Origin: Picocystis sp. L7
Taxonomy: Eukaryota; Chlorophyta; Picocystophyceae; Picocystales; Picocystaceae
Assembly (NCBI GenBank): GCA_020975725.1
Contig: QXJR01000021.1
Location: 1-64,000, forward strand
Direction: 5' to 3'
Length of the DNA: 64,000 nucleotides
Under the pieces are notes generated by a model. The model saw only the letters and a program-made list of their open reading frames with translations, made no database searches and was not told where the DNA came from. Below are positions 11,430 to 22,218 of the stretch, piece after piece; the stretch's first letter is position 1; each line of letters begins with the position of its first letter. The position numbers were made by a program, and so were the translations under genes.

Positions 11430-12194
11430 TCATCGGGCTCCTGGCCTGTACCTCCGTGAATCATGTTGGATTACTCTACCAGTTGATGCAAACCATGGCC
11501 CAATGCTAGCAATGTAGATGTCTACGCCTAGCCTACAAGCGTCCTCAAAGGGCGCCGCTATTACTTTTCTCAACAATTCTCGCTTTGCATAAAATCCGCA
11601 CATGCCATGGGTATAAATGCACGAGGATCCCTGCAGCTCGGTTGTGTAAAAAGAGTAAAAAGGTAGATTGTTGAGACGAGCCATGCACATTTCTCTTCTC
11701 AGTTCCCGTAGGCTGGAAAGGATCGTATCGTCTTCGACAAATACAAACGCCGGAGATGGATATCTTTCAAGGACGTACGCAAACACTTCCTTGTAGATGT
11801 GGAAGAGATGGTTGGTCCACGTAGGAAACTTGCAACCACCCACAGCTGTAACGTTCATCGAAAATGTAGAGGTATCGATTGCTTGTAGCTGCGTTACATT
11901 CTGCCAGGTCAAGATCGACTCTTTGGGTCTTAGATGTGTCGGTCTTCCGTTGATCATGAACATGGGTGGCAATTCCTCGCATGCATGGTCATCCTGACGT
12001 ACATCATCTTGCAATCTTGGACACCAGCCGGCCAGTGGAACTTTTTTGAGAGTGGCTAGAACATGATCAAAAGGACTCTCTTTCTGTCCCTGCACGTAGG
12101 AACGATGGATCCGCCACAGGTAGAATCCCACCAGGCTCGGCGGCAGCAAGACCGAAGCAAAGAACACCTTTCTTCTCCTACGCATCCCACGCAT
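11430..12194 (-). CDS. Putative type II membrane glycosyltransferase, 254 aa
   Basis: The protein begins with a basic cytosolic stub (MRGMRRRRK) and a hydrophobic segment at about residues 10-27, the layout of a Golgi type II protein. A hydrophobic strand leads into VFVEDD at about residue 150, which resembles the metal-binding DxD-type motif of GT-A glycosyltransferases. Later segments (HGMCGFYAKRELL, DIYIASIG) resemble the acceptor-side part of small eukaryotic glycosyltransferases. Length is short for the class, and it ends in a basic tail. The start is the first Met before the anchor. Likely role: sugar transfer in the secretory pathway; donor and acceptor unknown. The nearest downstream glycan gene lies at 14761. 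An exact GT family cannot be assigned by eye. Confidence 0.6.
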   Translation of the reverse strand: MRGMRRRRKVFFASVLLPPSLVGFYLWRIHRSYVQGQKESPFDHVLATLKKVPLAGWCPRLQDDVRQDDHACEELPPMFMINGRPTHLRPKESILTWQNVTQLQAIDTSTFSMNVTAVGGCKFPTWTNHLFHIYKEVFAYVLERYPSPAFVFVEDDTILSSLRELRREMCMARLNNLPFYSFYTTELQGSSCIYTHGMCGFYAKRELLRKVIAAPFEDACRLGVDIYIASIGPWFASTGRVIQHDSRRYRPGAR

Positions 12195-14760
12195 CGCTTT
12201 TCAGGTGCGCAAGAGGACGCGCTGGCACCTTCGAACGCGCACACATCCGTCCTGTCGAACGAAGAAACCGCCCGTACCTTGTTGGAGGCAGGCGACCCAT
12301 CCAACCCTCCGAAGGGACAAGTACCAGGAAAACCCACCAGATGAACCCAAGGAGTCTTGGACCAACCCAGGAAGATTGGAACGAGGGTTGGGGGACTCCA
12401 CCCCACCGCCATTTGGGGGGAGCGTGAGTCCTCGGGCTCCTTCGCATCAGGCCCGTTCCCCGTTCCTGTTCGTCGCTTACCCGGATGATTCGACGAGGTG
12501 AATCCGAATCTGAGCCTTCCTGGTCCTGGATCGTTCCCCTTCCCGGTGGACTCGGCGTGGCTGGCCTGGGGGGTTCCCAAAATTCGCCCTTTTTTGTTGG
12601 GCGTTTTGGGCAGGGAGCTGCCCATGCGCTCCACGGCACCCGCGGCATCGTTTTTCGATCCGATTTTTCTCATGCGCGTGTCCTGTCTTGCCATCCTTCC
12701 TTTCCCTGGGTTTGGCGTTCCGATTCTCCGTGGGCGCTCGGCCGCTCTCGGGGAGGTGCCGTTTGGGGTCCCCACCACCTGCCGGTGGTTTTTCGCCTCT
12801 AGAAATCGCTCCACGCATAACTTGGGCATTTGAAGAGCATTATTTGAAAGAACACGCCGAGACCTATCCAACGAGCTATCGTTCGTTTGATTTCAACTTA
12901 TATTCGAAGAGATACGCGCGTCGAAAGGAAGGAGCACCCGCCAGGGGAAACGAGGCAGGATCCAACCCCGAAAGACCCTGGGACGTGCACGGCCCTCCCT
13001 GCTCTTGCACGGGCCGAACCAGTTCGGGGTCCATCGATACAAACCCCTCAACACGGAGTGTTCTGCAACTTCGATTGGAGCCGCAACGTCCGGAGAGGTC
13101 CTCCCGAGGCTCCAAGGATCCCACACCGAAAACCCCCCTCCCCCTATGAAGAAAAGTGGCGGTGGGGTGCTCCCATGGAGGACGAGTCTAAATTCGATAG
13201 TGGTTGGTGAGGTGTGTTTATCGAACCGCCGTGTCACATGGACGAAGTTGAATAGTGTTGATCAGACAAATCATGTGGACGTAGAGATTTCAGTGCACAT
13301 CCTATCCTCGCATTGCTCTCAAGGCGTGCTGCGTTTTCTACGGCACGTGCCGTGCAATGAACATGGCCCTGCAGTCCCGATCTGTATACCTCCTGTAAAA
13401 GCAGCACGGTATCTCTACTCTCTGGTCCTTGCTAGGCCGGTGCACCGCTGCGCGTTCATGCATTGGCTTGCCAATCAGAACTTGCGATGCAAGGCTTTTG
13501 CATCCTTTGGACATCAATCCCTAGTGATGTGCTGCTTGTTATTTTGCAGGCATCCAAATGATCCACGAGTTCGAAAGTTATGCAACGGCCTCCTAGGACA
13601 GCTTGCCCTCGCCATCTTCCCCTCTTGGAATCACAGGCATGAATTCCCATGTGACTAGCACAAACCAAGGCGAGAAGGCTCCAGACAGATCTCCAGTGGC
13701 AATTTCCATATGCGATACAATGGCCGTACTAGTGTCAGCCAGCAGTGCCATGAATGTACTTTTTATTCTAATTGGTCGATTCCTGATTCTAAGAACGAGC
13801 ACTTGTGTGAAGTAGGTGCTAGCTTTATCCAGCCCAAGAGAAATGTGTGGATGCTCTGATTGCATGAAGATCCTGCATTGCATGTGAGGGGCCTGGGCTC
13901 CATCCTTTCTAGCCTCTATGTCCAAAGCTTGTGCTTTAGAGTGTGATGTCTTCTTTCACAACTTTCACCATTCGCCCATTTGTGAAGACAATTCTTTTCA
14001 AGGACAACACAGGCAGAGCCAAGCTAAGGCGCGAGCGGACAACATACCACACTCCAGTTCTTGCCTGCACGTTCTTGTCTACCAGAGAAGCTAGGTAGCA
14101 TGTTATGACACTGAATGGGAAGTATTGGCGGTGGCTGCAGGAACTTTCTACACTGTTGCAAATCCAAAATAGCCATGTTCTGCAGTTTCTTTGTACGGGC
14201 TGTCGATGAAGCATTCCGGTGTTGCTACTTGATAGTAGGGGTATCGTTGCAGAGCCTGAACCTGCATCCTGCCCCTTGGAGACAGGCTATGCACGCCAGC
14301 GCAACTGTCCGAACCAAGCAGAGCAAAAGCATGTCCTCCAAAGCGGCAATTTTTACTTCTTTGCGGCCAAGTCAGGAGACACAGCAGTCTTTTCCCCAGG
14401 TGGAGCAGAGAACTGCATCTCATCGCGCCAATACAATCTGCGAAGAAGCTGCATTGTCCTCGACAGGCGACCACACCAAGAACCCATTGCAGCAAAGCCT
14501 TGTGACCCATACAACAGAATCTGCCCACGCCTGCATACCGATGGTGCAAAGCATTGAACACTCCATGTTCACGCTTCCACCATATGAAATAGTGGGAGCC
14601 GCGCTTGTTTTCGGGTCCGGTTGCTTTTATTCCACTCCTGTAGCAGACAGAAAGGTTTCGGTGGCTGCGAAAACAAGCCTCATCCTCGACGTTCAGAACT
14701 CAACCAAAACTAGTGTGAGCATCGGCAGGAATTGCAAAATTGGACCCCCAGGGTGCACGA
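12195..14760. other. Intergenic region with a GC-rich promoter-like block
   Basis: About 12195-13200 is GC-rich with C-runs and lies directly upstream of the minus-strand glycosyltransferase, so it probably holds its promoter. Roughly 13200-14760 is of ordinary composition. Frames of up to 271 codons occur on both strands but have shadow-like composition (rich in R, P, G and S) and no recognisable motif. No RNA gene was seen. Confidence 0.4.
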
Positions 14761-15837
14761 TCACGTCAAACTGTACGCGCTTTTGGCAGATTTCGAAGAA
14801 TGGTCGAGTCCATATCGCTGGTACATTTTCTCCACTTCGTGCACGGGTATGCTCTTGCTTTTGAGTGCGCCCAAATGAATGGAGTACACGCCTGGCAAGA
14901 AAGCGGACTTGTAGCCCTGCTGGACATATCGTTTTGCAAACGCATATTCGAAGACGCCCGATCCCTCCAAATTCTCGAATTGGCCCACACTCCGGATGGC
15001 GCTGAGGTTCCATACGCCACCCCTCGTGGAAAAGTGCGGCCAGTGCAGGTTCCCTACTTTTCCAGGCTTGTCCTTGAAATATTCCTTCCACCTTTCGGAC
15101 CCCACAGGTCCAGCATAAACGTGCTCGATGTGAGACCCATCCCCATTTTCCCAGGTAACCGACATGCCACCAACCAGCCGTTCGGTCTCCCACGCGGTGT
15201 TGGTCTCTGCATAGTTTTGGTTGAAAAGAACCTGTCCGATCCTAGGATCCGACTGAAGAATGCTTAGGGATTTGCCGACGTATCTTTCGTCCATGACGTA
15301 GAAGAAATCATCTTCGATCTGGACCAAGTAGTCGTAGTCTCGGGTGACTCGGACAAGCACGTTCAACGATCCTGGCAGCCCTCTTTCCTCGGGCCCTTTT
15401 CGGATCCACTGGACGTCCGGTGCCAGTCGCTTCATGTATTGGAGTTGTTCCATCGAGCTTCCGTCGTCGATCGCGAACCATTGATCGACGAGTTCCAGGC
15501 AGTCCAAGCAGTGCAATCGGAAGCTCATCAGGGCTCGATGGAACATGAGTGGTCTTCCGAAGGCGGTGATGGATGCGGCGACCTTGGGCTGTCCTGGTCT
15601 CCTTCGCTTCTCCTGCATCGTTGTCCTGCGACGTTCCACTGCGTCTTGTGCAGGGTTTGTTTTCCAATCGATCTTCCTGTGTCTCCATGGATGGTGTCTC
15701 GATTCCAATCGGGACACCTGCCCTTCCTCCATCCCTTCGTTCGGTTCCCTGTATTCCCTCCATCCTTGGATCAAGATCCAGTTGGTCGCCACCACCAGCA
15801 GCAAGCAGGTCGCAAGCACCAGGAACACGATGCGCAT
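14761..15837 (-). CDS. Putative GT-A glycosyltransferase with membrane anchor, 358 aa
   Basis: The chosen start (15837) is immediately followed by a hydrophobic anchor (MRIVFLVLATCLLLVVA), then a basic stem of about 70 residues. The catalytic domain starts with AASITAFGRP and has FAIDDGSS, the nucleotide-sugar strand and loop of GT2-like enzymes, followed by VQIEDDFFYV, the probable metal-binding motif. A longer frame extends upstream, but that extra sequence is low-complexity and lies in the promoter shared with RPC5, so it was left out. The layout predicts a Golgi type II transferase. It is divergently arranged with RPC5, with a 407-bp gap. Donor and acceptor cannot be told. Confidence 0.75.
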   Translation of the reverse strand: MRIVFLVLATCLLLVVATNWILIQGWREYREPNEGMEEGQVSRLESRHHPWRHRKIDWKTNPAQDAVERRRTTMQEKRRRPGQPKVAASITAFGRPLMFHRALMSFRLHCLDCLELVDQWFAIDDGSSMEQLQYMKRLAPDVQWIRKGPEERGLPGSLNVLVRVTRDYDYLVQIEDDFFYVMDERYVGKSLSILQSDPRIGQVLFNQNYAETNTAWETERLVGGMSVTWENGDGSHIEHVYAGPVGSERWKEYFKDKPGKVGNLHWPHFSTRGGVWNLSAIRSVGQFENLEGSGVFEYAFAKRYVQQGYKSAFLPGVYSIHLGALKSKSIPVHEVEKMYQRYGLDHSSKSAKSAYSLT

Positions 15838-16244
15838 GAGTGCAAGGCCATCTCCTGTGCCATGGACAGGACCCTGCCATGGAACCACACAACAACCCCC
15901 CCCCCTTCTCCCCCATCCACCCAGGGTCCCTCCCTCCCTGTCAATCTCAAGGTGTCTCTCCCTCGGTTCGGGGGGGGGAGGATCCTTCCATCCCAGGACG
16001 AAGGGAAGGACGAACCCGATCCACCGTCCATCTATCCGGTCGATCCTCCCCTTTCGAACCCGTGTCCCATCCTTCGATGCTTCCGATCGATTCCTTCCCC
16101 TGCGCGCGGAGGATCCCCATACACCCTTCTTATGCCATCCTCTGCGATGCACGGTGGCATCGTGGTCCACCTCCGGGACGGTGCGACTGGTGCGACGAAG
16201 ACCAAACTCGCGTCGCGTCGCACTGTTCGACGAAGACGAAGACG
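15838..16244. promoter_or_regulatory. Putative bidirectional promoter, GT / RPC5
   Basis: A 407-bp gap lies between the start codons of the minus-strand glycosyltransferase and the plus-strand RPC5 gene. It holds long C-runs (around 15895-15905) and G-runs (around 15969) plus repeated GCGTCGC words near 16210. No TATA box is evident. Divergent use is inferred from gene orientation only. Confidence 0.45.
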
Positions 16245-17516
16245 ATGGCGATGGAAAGAGATCCACCGCGACGTGCCATCCACCGATGGGACGTGCACGT
16301 GTCGACGTGCAAAGGGAGAGAAGGAGGTGGAGACCACCGTGGCCAAGTGGATCCCGTCCATGAAAAGGTCGTGCTGTTGCAGAGTCCACTGCGAACGAAG
16401 GAACAGCCGCACCACATGCATGGGACCCACCGGACCGCAAGGGTCAAGACAAGCCGTGCCATCCTCGAGTGGGAGAACCGAAACGCGACAAGAACCGGTG
16501 GAACGGATAGAAACGAAGCAGGAAAGAATGGACCTTCCCAAGACAGCCTGGACGGGCACAAGGAAGTTGTCCGAGGGACACAAGTGGCCACCAGAGCGCC
16601 CTACGCCGTGGCGGTGTTACATCAAGGCAAGATACACATCACAGCAATCAATCACTGCATGCAAGTCAGACCGGTCACGGAAACAGATGGCACCCAAGCG
16701 TTGAGTTCAGAACCCAACCAGGCGGATGGTCGAGGGAATGGGAACCTGCATGGACAAGGAGAGGTGGACCAGGATGACCTGGAGAAGAGCAACGAAGCAG
16801 AAGCAGTGCAGGTGAGAGTGAGGAGGAGGGAGACGGACCGCCAAGTTGATGCGAGAATGCAGTCCCATGCCTTTTTGAAAAAGCAGGAAGAGGAAGAAGC
16901 GTGGACCGAGCTCAGAGTGCTCCGTGGAAAAGACCGACCGGAAAAGCTTTGGTGGACAAGGCCTGCACACAATGCGCAGACAAGAGGATCGAATCCAAAC
17001 AGCAACGTGGTGGAAGCGAGCGCAGGTTCGTTTCTGGATCTGCTGGATCCAGTGATGACAGTAGATAAGTCGAGATCCGATACCGTACTTCACGGGGACA
17101 AAAGCATGCCGTTGAACGGGGAGGTAGTAAGAGATACGGTGTGCAGCATCTTGTCGGACACCCCAGTGCTATCGGAAGACATCCTCCGGGCTCACCTGTG
17201 TCGATGTGAACAGGCCCAAGCAAAGGAGGCGGCAAGCTTAAACCGGATAGAACTGGACAAGCTCTTGGAAGGCGTGGCGTTGCGCCTTGGACGTGTGTAT
17301 GTGCGGGATAGGGAAGGAGGGGAAGATGCACGAATCAGGCACATCGTGGCCAAGTGCTTCCGTCAAAGCCACGTCCAAGGTAAAGCGGCCATGGTGGATG
17401 CAGTGGTGGCGCAGATGGGATACGAGCCCCCACCCAATGTCTACAATAAAGTGATGAAAGAACTGTGTTACATAAAGGGCAGCAACTGGGTCCTGAAGGA
17501 TGGAATAACCGGTTAG
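16245..17516 (+). CDS. RNA polymerase III subunit RPC5-like (POLR3E/SIN)
   Basis: Subunit of RNA polymerase III that, with RPC4, forms a TFIIF-like heterodimer acting in initiation and termination at tRNA and 5S genes in the nucleus. The N-terminal part (WDVHVSTC, KVVLLQSPLR) matches the RPC5 pattern of a dimerisation strand followed by LYLLQYPLRP. Next come VLHQGKIHITAINHCMQVRP and SHAFLKKQEEEEAW, close to the conserved RPC5 segments of histone-like form. The C-terminal 130 residues are a winged-helix region ending in GSNWVLKDG, as in plant SIN-like proteins. Start at 16245 gives 423 aa; an in-frame upstream extension is low-complexity and judged non-coding. Single exon. Confidence 0.8.
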   Translation: MAMERDPPRRAIHRWDVHVSTCKGREGGGDHRGQVDPVHEKVVLLQSPLRTKEQPHHMHGTHRTARVKTSRAILEWENRNATRTGGTDRNEAGKNGPSQDSLDGHKEVVRGTQVATRAPYAVAVLHQGKIHITAINHCMQVRPVTETDGTQALSSEPNQADGRGNGNLHGQGEVDQDDLEKSNEAEAVQVRVRRRETDRQVDARMQSHAFLKKQEEEEAWTELRVLRGKDRPEKLWWTRPAHNAQTRGSNPNSNVVEASAGSFLDLLDPVMTVDKSRSDTVLHGDKSMPLNGEVVRDTVCSILSDTPVLSEDILRAHLCRCEQAQAKEAASLNRIELDKLLEGVALRLGRVYVRDREGGEDARIRHIVAKCFRQSHVQGKAAMVDAVVAQMGYEPPPNVYNKVMKELCYIKGSNWVLKDGITG

Positions 17517-19121
17517 CATGGAAGCTCGTTGATCGGACCGACTAAGCACGACCGGGAGCTGGTTATGCCGGAAGCTCCTTGTCGTCCTTCAGATGGTTGA
17601 CGCTTTTCTCTCCCGATTCAAGCCTTGAGGCCTCTTGAAAGATGAAATGCGACGAGTCTGCAGCCGGAGGTGCAGGATTTCTTCAACGTTCATGCAAGGT
17701 TCCAACGATCCAGTCCCCAAAGGATGCAACCAGTGTGAGGATTCACGGTCATGCACAGTGTGTCTGCTGCAGGATCGCTTGTGTACGGGAGCTGGAAGTG
17801 CCAGTTCGGCCGTTCTTTCGTTTGGATGCTTGTCCGACGCATCATGCGGCTGCCGCAGGGTATCGACTGTGCCATGCTCGTCAATCCCTGCAATGAATAC
17901 CTGCGATTGCTAGGGCAGAGGGCCCGTCTGATTGCTTCCTAGCATCGCATGGGTATTCCCGGCAGAAGGGGTAGCTCTACAGCCAACCGGCTTGCTCCTC
18001 GCCCGCCTCTGGGTGCCACGAGACCGGATCTCTGCGCCTTTGATGTTCGATCAGCACCAATGCCATAGACGTTTGACCTATCCTGTAGGAGGATGGGTAT
18101 CGTCTGTGGCTTGCCGGGTCGCAGGATGTCGACTTGCATTGATGCAGCCGTCTCTTTCTTGCGGATCAGTTTCATGCAGTTGCGACGGCTTTCACCCTGC
18201 TTGCTTGGGGAGCATGCTATCCCTGCGCTGCAAGTGTTCAGTCCCAGGGAAGGATCGGTGCCCTCCCATGGCCCGGGGTCATCCCGGACGTCCCATGCGT
18301 CTGAGCGTACGCATCCGTTCCAGCTTGTCCACTGCACCTCGTCGTGTTTGACGTTGGCAGAACGGGAACCCCCATGCCCGCATACCTTGGCCGTTTCCAG
18401 TCGGAGCATCGTTCCCTCGTTGGAAGTGTCCAGGGCGTGGCCTGTTGGCTCATGCTCCTTGGAAGGCAATGCCTGCCCCACGAGAGCGGCGGACATCCAT
18501 GGTTTCTCGTGCGCTGTTGGAGCACGTGCAATGCGACCTTGGCTCATCACGCGTGCTCCCAAGGTGGTGTCTCTCTCTCTTCCTCCCTCGGATCCAGGCA
18601 CGGTTTCGTTCGGCTGCGGCGATCCCTCCGGTCGCTTGTGGTTGTCCTGGTTGGGGACCTGGTGTTTCTTGATGTGACGTTTGGGGACGGGCGTAGGTGT
18701 TGTTGTGAACCACCATGCGCGTGTCCACGTACCACCGCGCGCGTATGGAGTGGAACCTCGGTCGGTGCCAGCGTTCCATGGACCTTCCCAGGCCCATCCA
18801 TGCGTGGTTGATTCCATGGACGGGTGTTGGACCTGAACGGGAGCGACCGGGGAGCCCCACCAGGTTGTTGTATACCTGTTTTACCTCTTCTTCCCACCAC
18901 GTTGTATGCATATCCCCGGTTGCCCACTTGGGAGCCTGGGCATGGAGGGAGGGAAGGACGGGAAGGGAAGAGGTATCGAATGGCGATCGAAGATCTCGAT
19001 CCCTTTCGGATTCGTTTCGATCCCCATTCGGGAGTTTCTTCTCCCCCGTTCGAACCACGGCCGTACGCGCCGATCCTCCTCGTGTCACGCAGAGGAACCC
19101 CTCTCCTCGAACCACCCTTCC
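17517..19121. other. Intergenic region, RPC5 to RNR
   Basis: Contains the RPC5 3' region and the distal upstream region of the RNR gene. A minus-strand stretch at 17977-18547 can be read as a three-exon, 99-aa frame with GT-AG introns, or alternatively as a single-frame segment. Neither reading matches a family known to me, so no gene is called. No RNA genes were seen. Confidence 0.35.
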
Positions 19122-19205
19122 TCTGCGGCATCCGTTCCCCTCCCCTCCCCCCCTTTTTTCCCGCCAACCTCCCCCCCTCCCCCCTTCTCTCTCGGGTTCC
19201 CTGGG
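19122..19205. repeat. Polypyrimidine tract in the RNR promoter
   Basis: About 80 bp that are almost only C and T on the plus strand, interrupted mainly by a CCCGCCAA core at 19160-19167. Such tracts can form triplex (H-DNA) structures and are common in CpG-type promoters without TATA boxes. The tract ends about 155 bp before the RNR start codon. Confidence 0.6.
19157..19167 (+). promoter_or_regulatory. E2F/DP-type binding site (TTTCCCGCCAA)
   Basis: TTTCCCGCCAA matches the E2F/DP consensus TTTCCCGCC and lies 195 bp upstream of the R1 start codon. E2F control of ribonucleotide reductase genes at the G1/S transition is established in plants and animals. Function here is inferred from position and match. 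Confidence 0.6.
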
Positions 19206-19361
19206 GGAACCTCCCTTTCGACGGGACCGGAACCCACGGTCTGAACCCGCGAGGGTTCCCTTTCGGACATCCCATCGATGGGAATGAATGCTTCGGATGG
19301 ATGGGACACGTCCCGGTTCCATTCGCTTCACAACCATCGGTTCCATCGACGTGGTGGCGCG

Positions 19362-22218
19362 ATGTTCGTGGTCAAGAGAGACGGCAGGAAGGAACCCGTG
19401 CACTTCGACAAGATCACGGCACGGATCACCAAGCTCAGCTATGGACTCAACACCGACTTCTGCGATCCGGTGCGATTCGAAGCGACGAAAAGCGACGCGG
19501 GAAACCCGAAACGAAAGGAGGTGGAGGCAGGCGCGAGGAGGTTGGTGGGAGGTGCTGACGGCGGAGAACGATGCACGACGACGACGACGCAGGTCCTGGT
19601 GGCCCAAAAAGTCACCACAGGTGTGTACAAAGGGGTGACCACCACCGAACTGGACGAATTGGCCGCAGAAACCGCAGCTTCCATGACCGCCAAGCATCCA
19701 GACTACGCACTGGTACGTGAAGGGAACGAAGGACACCTGCGAAAAGGATTTCTAAAGAGAGATCCCGAACTGACCTGGAAGCGTCCTCGTGTCGTCCATC
19801 CCGCAGCTGGCTGCTCGAATTGCCGTGTCCAACCTGCACAAGAACACGCTCAAGTCCTTCACCGAAACGTAAGGAAGAAACAGGCAAGAGACGAAAAATG
19901 GTGGGCGCGCAGGAACGGAACGGCTGACGATCAAACCGCCCTTTCTACAGCGTGAAAATCATGTACAACCACGTCAATCCGAAAAACGGTGAAGGTGCCC
20001 CCTTGATTGCAGACGATGTGTACAATATCATCATGGAAGTACGTCGATATATGCAGTCCCGCGAGTCGCCACCGTTCTGAACAGGAGAAACTGACCGTAA
20101 TCTTCGAAGAACGCGGAACGCCTGGACAGCGAAATCATCTATGATCGGGATTTTGACTACGATTACTTTGGCTTCAAGACCTTGGAAAGGTCGTACCTCC
20201 TGAGGGTGAACGGCAAGGTGGTCGAGCGACCTCAGCACATGCTCATGAGGGTTTCGGTGGGCATCCACAAGGAAGACGTGGAGAGTGCAATCAGAACCTA
20301 CCACCTGCTGTCGGAGAGGTGGTTTACTCATGCTTCCCCCACCCTGTTTAATGCTGGTACCCCCCGTCCACAGCTCAGCTCTTGCTTTCTCATCGCGATG
20401 AAAGAAGATTCCATTGAAGGAATCTACGATACGTTGAAGCAATGTGCTTGCATATCAAAGTCTGCCGGGGGGATCGGCCTGCACATTCACAATATTCGTG
20501 CCACCAGCAGCTACATTCGTGGCACCAACGGTACATCGAACGGGATCGTACCCATGCTTCGTGTCTTTAACGACACTGCTCGCTACGTGGACCAGGGGGG
20601 TGGCAAGCGCAAAGGTGCTTTCGCCATCTACTTGGAACCATGGCATGCAGACATTTTTGACTGGCTTGATCTGAGAAAGAACCACGGGAAGGAGGAATCA
20701 CGTGCACGTGACCTCTTTTACGGCCTTTGGTGCAACGACCTTTTCATGCAAAGGGTGGAAGAGAATGGACAGTGGAGTCTCTTTTGTCCTTGTGAGGCTC
20801 CGGGACTTGCAGATGTTTGGGGTGACGCCTTCACCACTTTGTATGAGCGTTATGAGAAGGAAGGCAGAGCCAAAAAGGTGATCAAAGCGCAGCAGCTTTG
20901 GTTTGCCATTTTGGAAGCGCAGGTGGAGACTGGTAACCCATACATGCTTTTCAAAGATGCATGCAATTCGAAGAGCAACCAAAAGAATCTTGGCACCATC
21001 AAGTCCTCCAATCTGTGCACTGAAATCATCGAGTACACAGCGCCAGATGAGACAGCAGTCTGCAACTTGGCATCCATTGCCTTGCCAAGGTTTGTAAAAG
21101 AAGAAGGTGGCCACCAGGTAGGGAGGAAGGCTGTCAAGTTGATCGGTTCATTGGGATCGGAAAACCGATTCTTCGACCATGCAAAACTCTACGAAGTGAC
21201 AAAGCAAGTCACGCGGAACCTGAATAAGATCATTGACGTGAATTATTATCCAGCAAAGGAAGCTGAAAATAGCAATCTCAGGCATCGCCCTGTAGGGATT
21301 GGTGTACAGGGCCTGGCCGATGCCTTTATTCTTCTTGGCATGCCATTTGACTCTGAAGAAGCAAAGCAACTCAACAAAGAAATCTTTGAAACGATTTACT
21401 TTGCTGCTCTGACGGCCTCCTGCGAAGCAGCAGAAGTGGAAGGCCCCTACTCCAGCTTTGAGGGCTCTCCGGTTTCCCAGGGGATATTGCAGTTCGACAT
21501 GTGGGGGGTTAAACCTGCAAGTACACGCCATGATTGGGCAGGGCTGAAAGAACGCATCAAGAAAGTCGGTGTCCGCAACTCACTCCTTCTAGCGCCAATG
21601 CCCACTGCCTCAACCAGCCAAATTCTTGGAAACAATGAATGTTTTGAGCCTTACACAAGTAACATTTATGCCAGGAGGGTATTGAGCGGAGAATTCACTG
21701 TTGTCAACCAACACTTGCTGAGCGACTTGACTGAGTTAGGTTTATGGACACCTGCACTGAAGAACACGCTCATTGCCAGCAATGGTAGTATTCAGACCAT
21801 TCAGGGTATGCCTGACAACCTCAAGGCTATATACAGGACAGTGTGGGAAGTCAAGCAGCGTCACTTAGTGGACATGGCCGCAGATAGAGGTGCATACATC
21901 GATCAAAGTCAGTCGTTTAATGTGCACATGAGCGATCCCAACTTTGGAAAGTTGACTTCCCTGCACTTTTATGCATGGAAAAGGGGCTTGAAGACTGGAA
22001 TGTACTACCTCAGGACTCGAGCAGCTGCAGACGCCATCAAGTTTACTGTAGACCAGACAGCATTGAAAGAAGCAAATAAGATGAATGAAAATACCGAGCC
22101 ACCTGTTCAGAAGTCCAAGCCTGCTGCAAACAATCTTTCAGACGAGGAAGAAGCAAGAATGGCTGCAATGATCTGTTCTTTGAACAACAAGGATGATTGT
22201 GTTATGTGTGGAAGTTGA
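19362..22218 (+). CDS. RNR1: Ribonucleoside-diphosphate reductase large subunit (R1), 5 exons
   Basis: Class I R1 subunit that reduces ribonucleoside diphosphates to deoxy forms for DNA synthesis, together with the R2 radical subunit. Exons: 19362-19469, 19593-19712, 19807-19868, 19951-20038 and 20110-22218, joined at GT-AG sites, giving 828 aa, the usual size. The ATP-cone starts [10 protein letters not shown] and spans about residues 1-90. SSCFL places the first active-site Cys at residue 218; NLCTEIIEY gives the radical Cys and Glu; [10 protein letters not shown] the second redox Cys; [10 protein letters not shown] the tandem Tyr of the radical path; and the tail CVMCGS the shuttle cysteines. 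Every key residue is present. All four introns (123, 94, 82 and 71 nt) lie in the first 15% of the coding region. Intron 1 is a multiple of three and has no stop. Confidence 0.95.

Noticed and set aside
15838-16440. 200-residue N-terminal extension of the glycosyltransferase at 14761
   Set aside because: Low-complexity sequence upstream of a clear membrane anchor, lying in the promoter shared with RPC5.
15439-16704. 421-codon plus-strand frame
   Set aside because: Overlaps the glycosyltransferase antisense and RPC5 out of frame, with shadow-like composition and no motif.
18450-19736. 428-codon minus-strand frame
   Set aside because: Runs antisense through R1 exons and the polypyrimidine promoter. 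R/G/P-rich shadow of the opposite strand.
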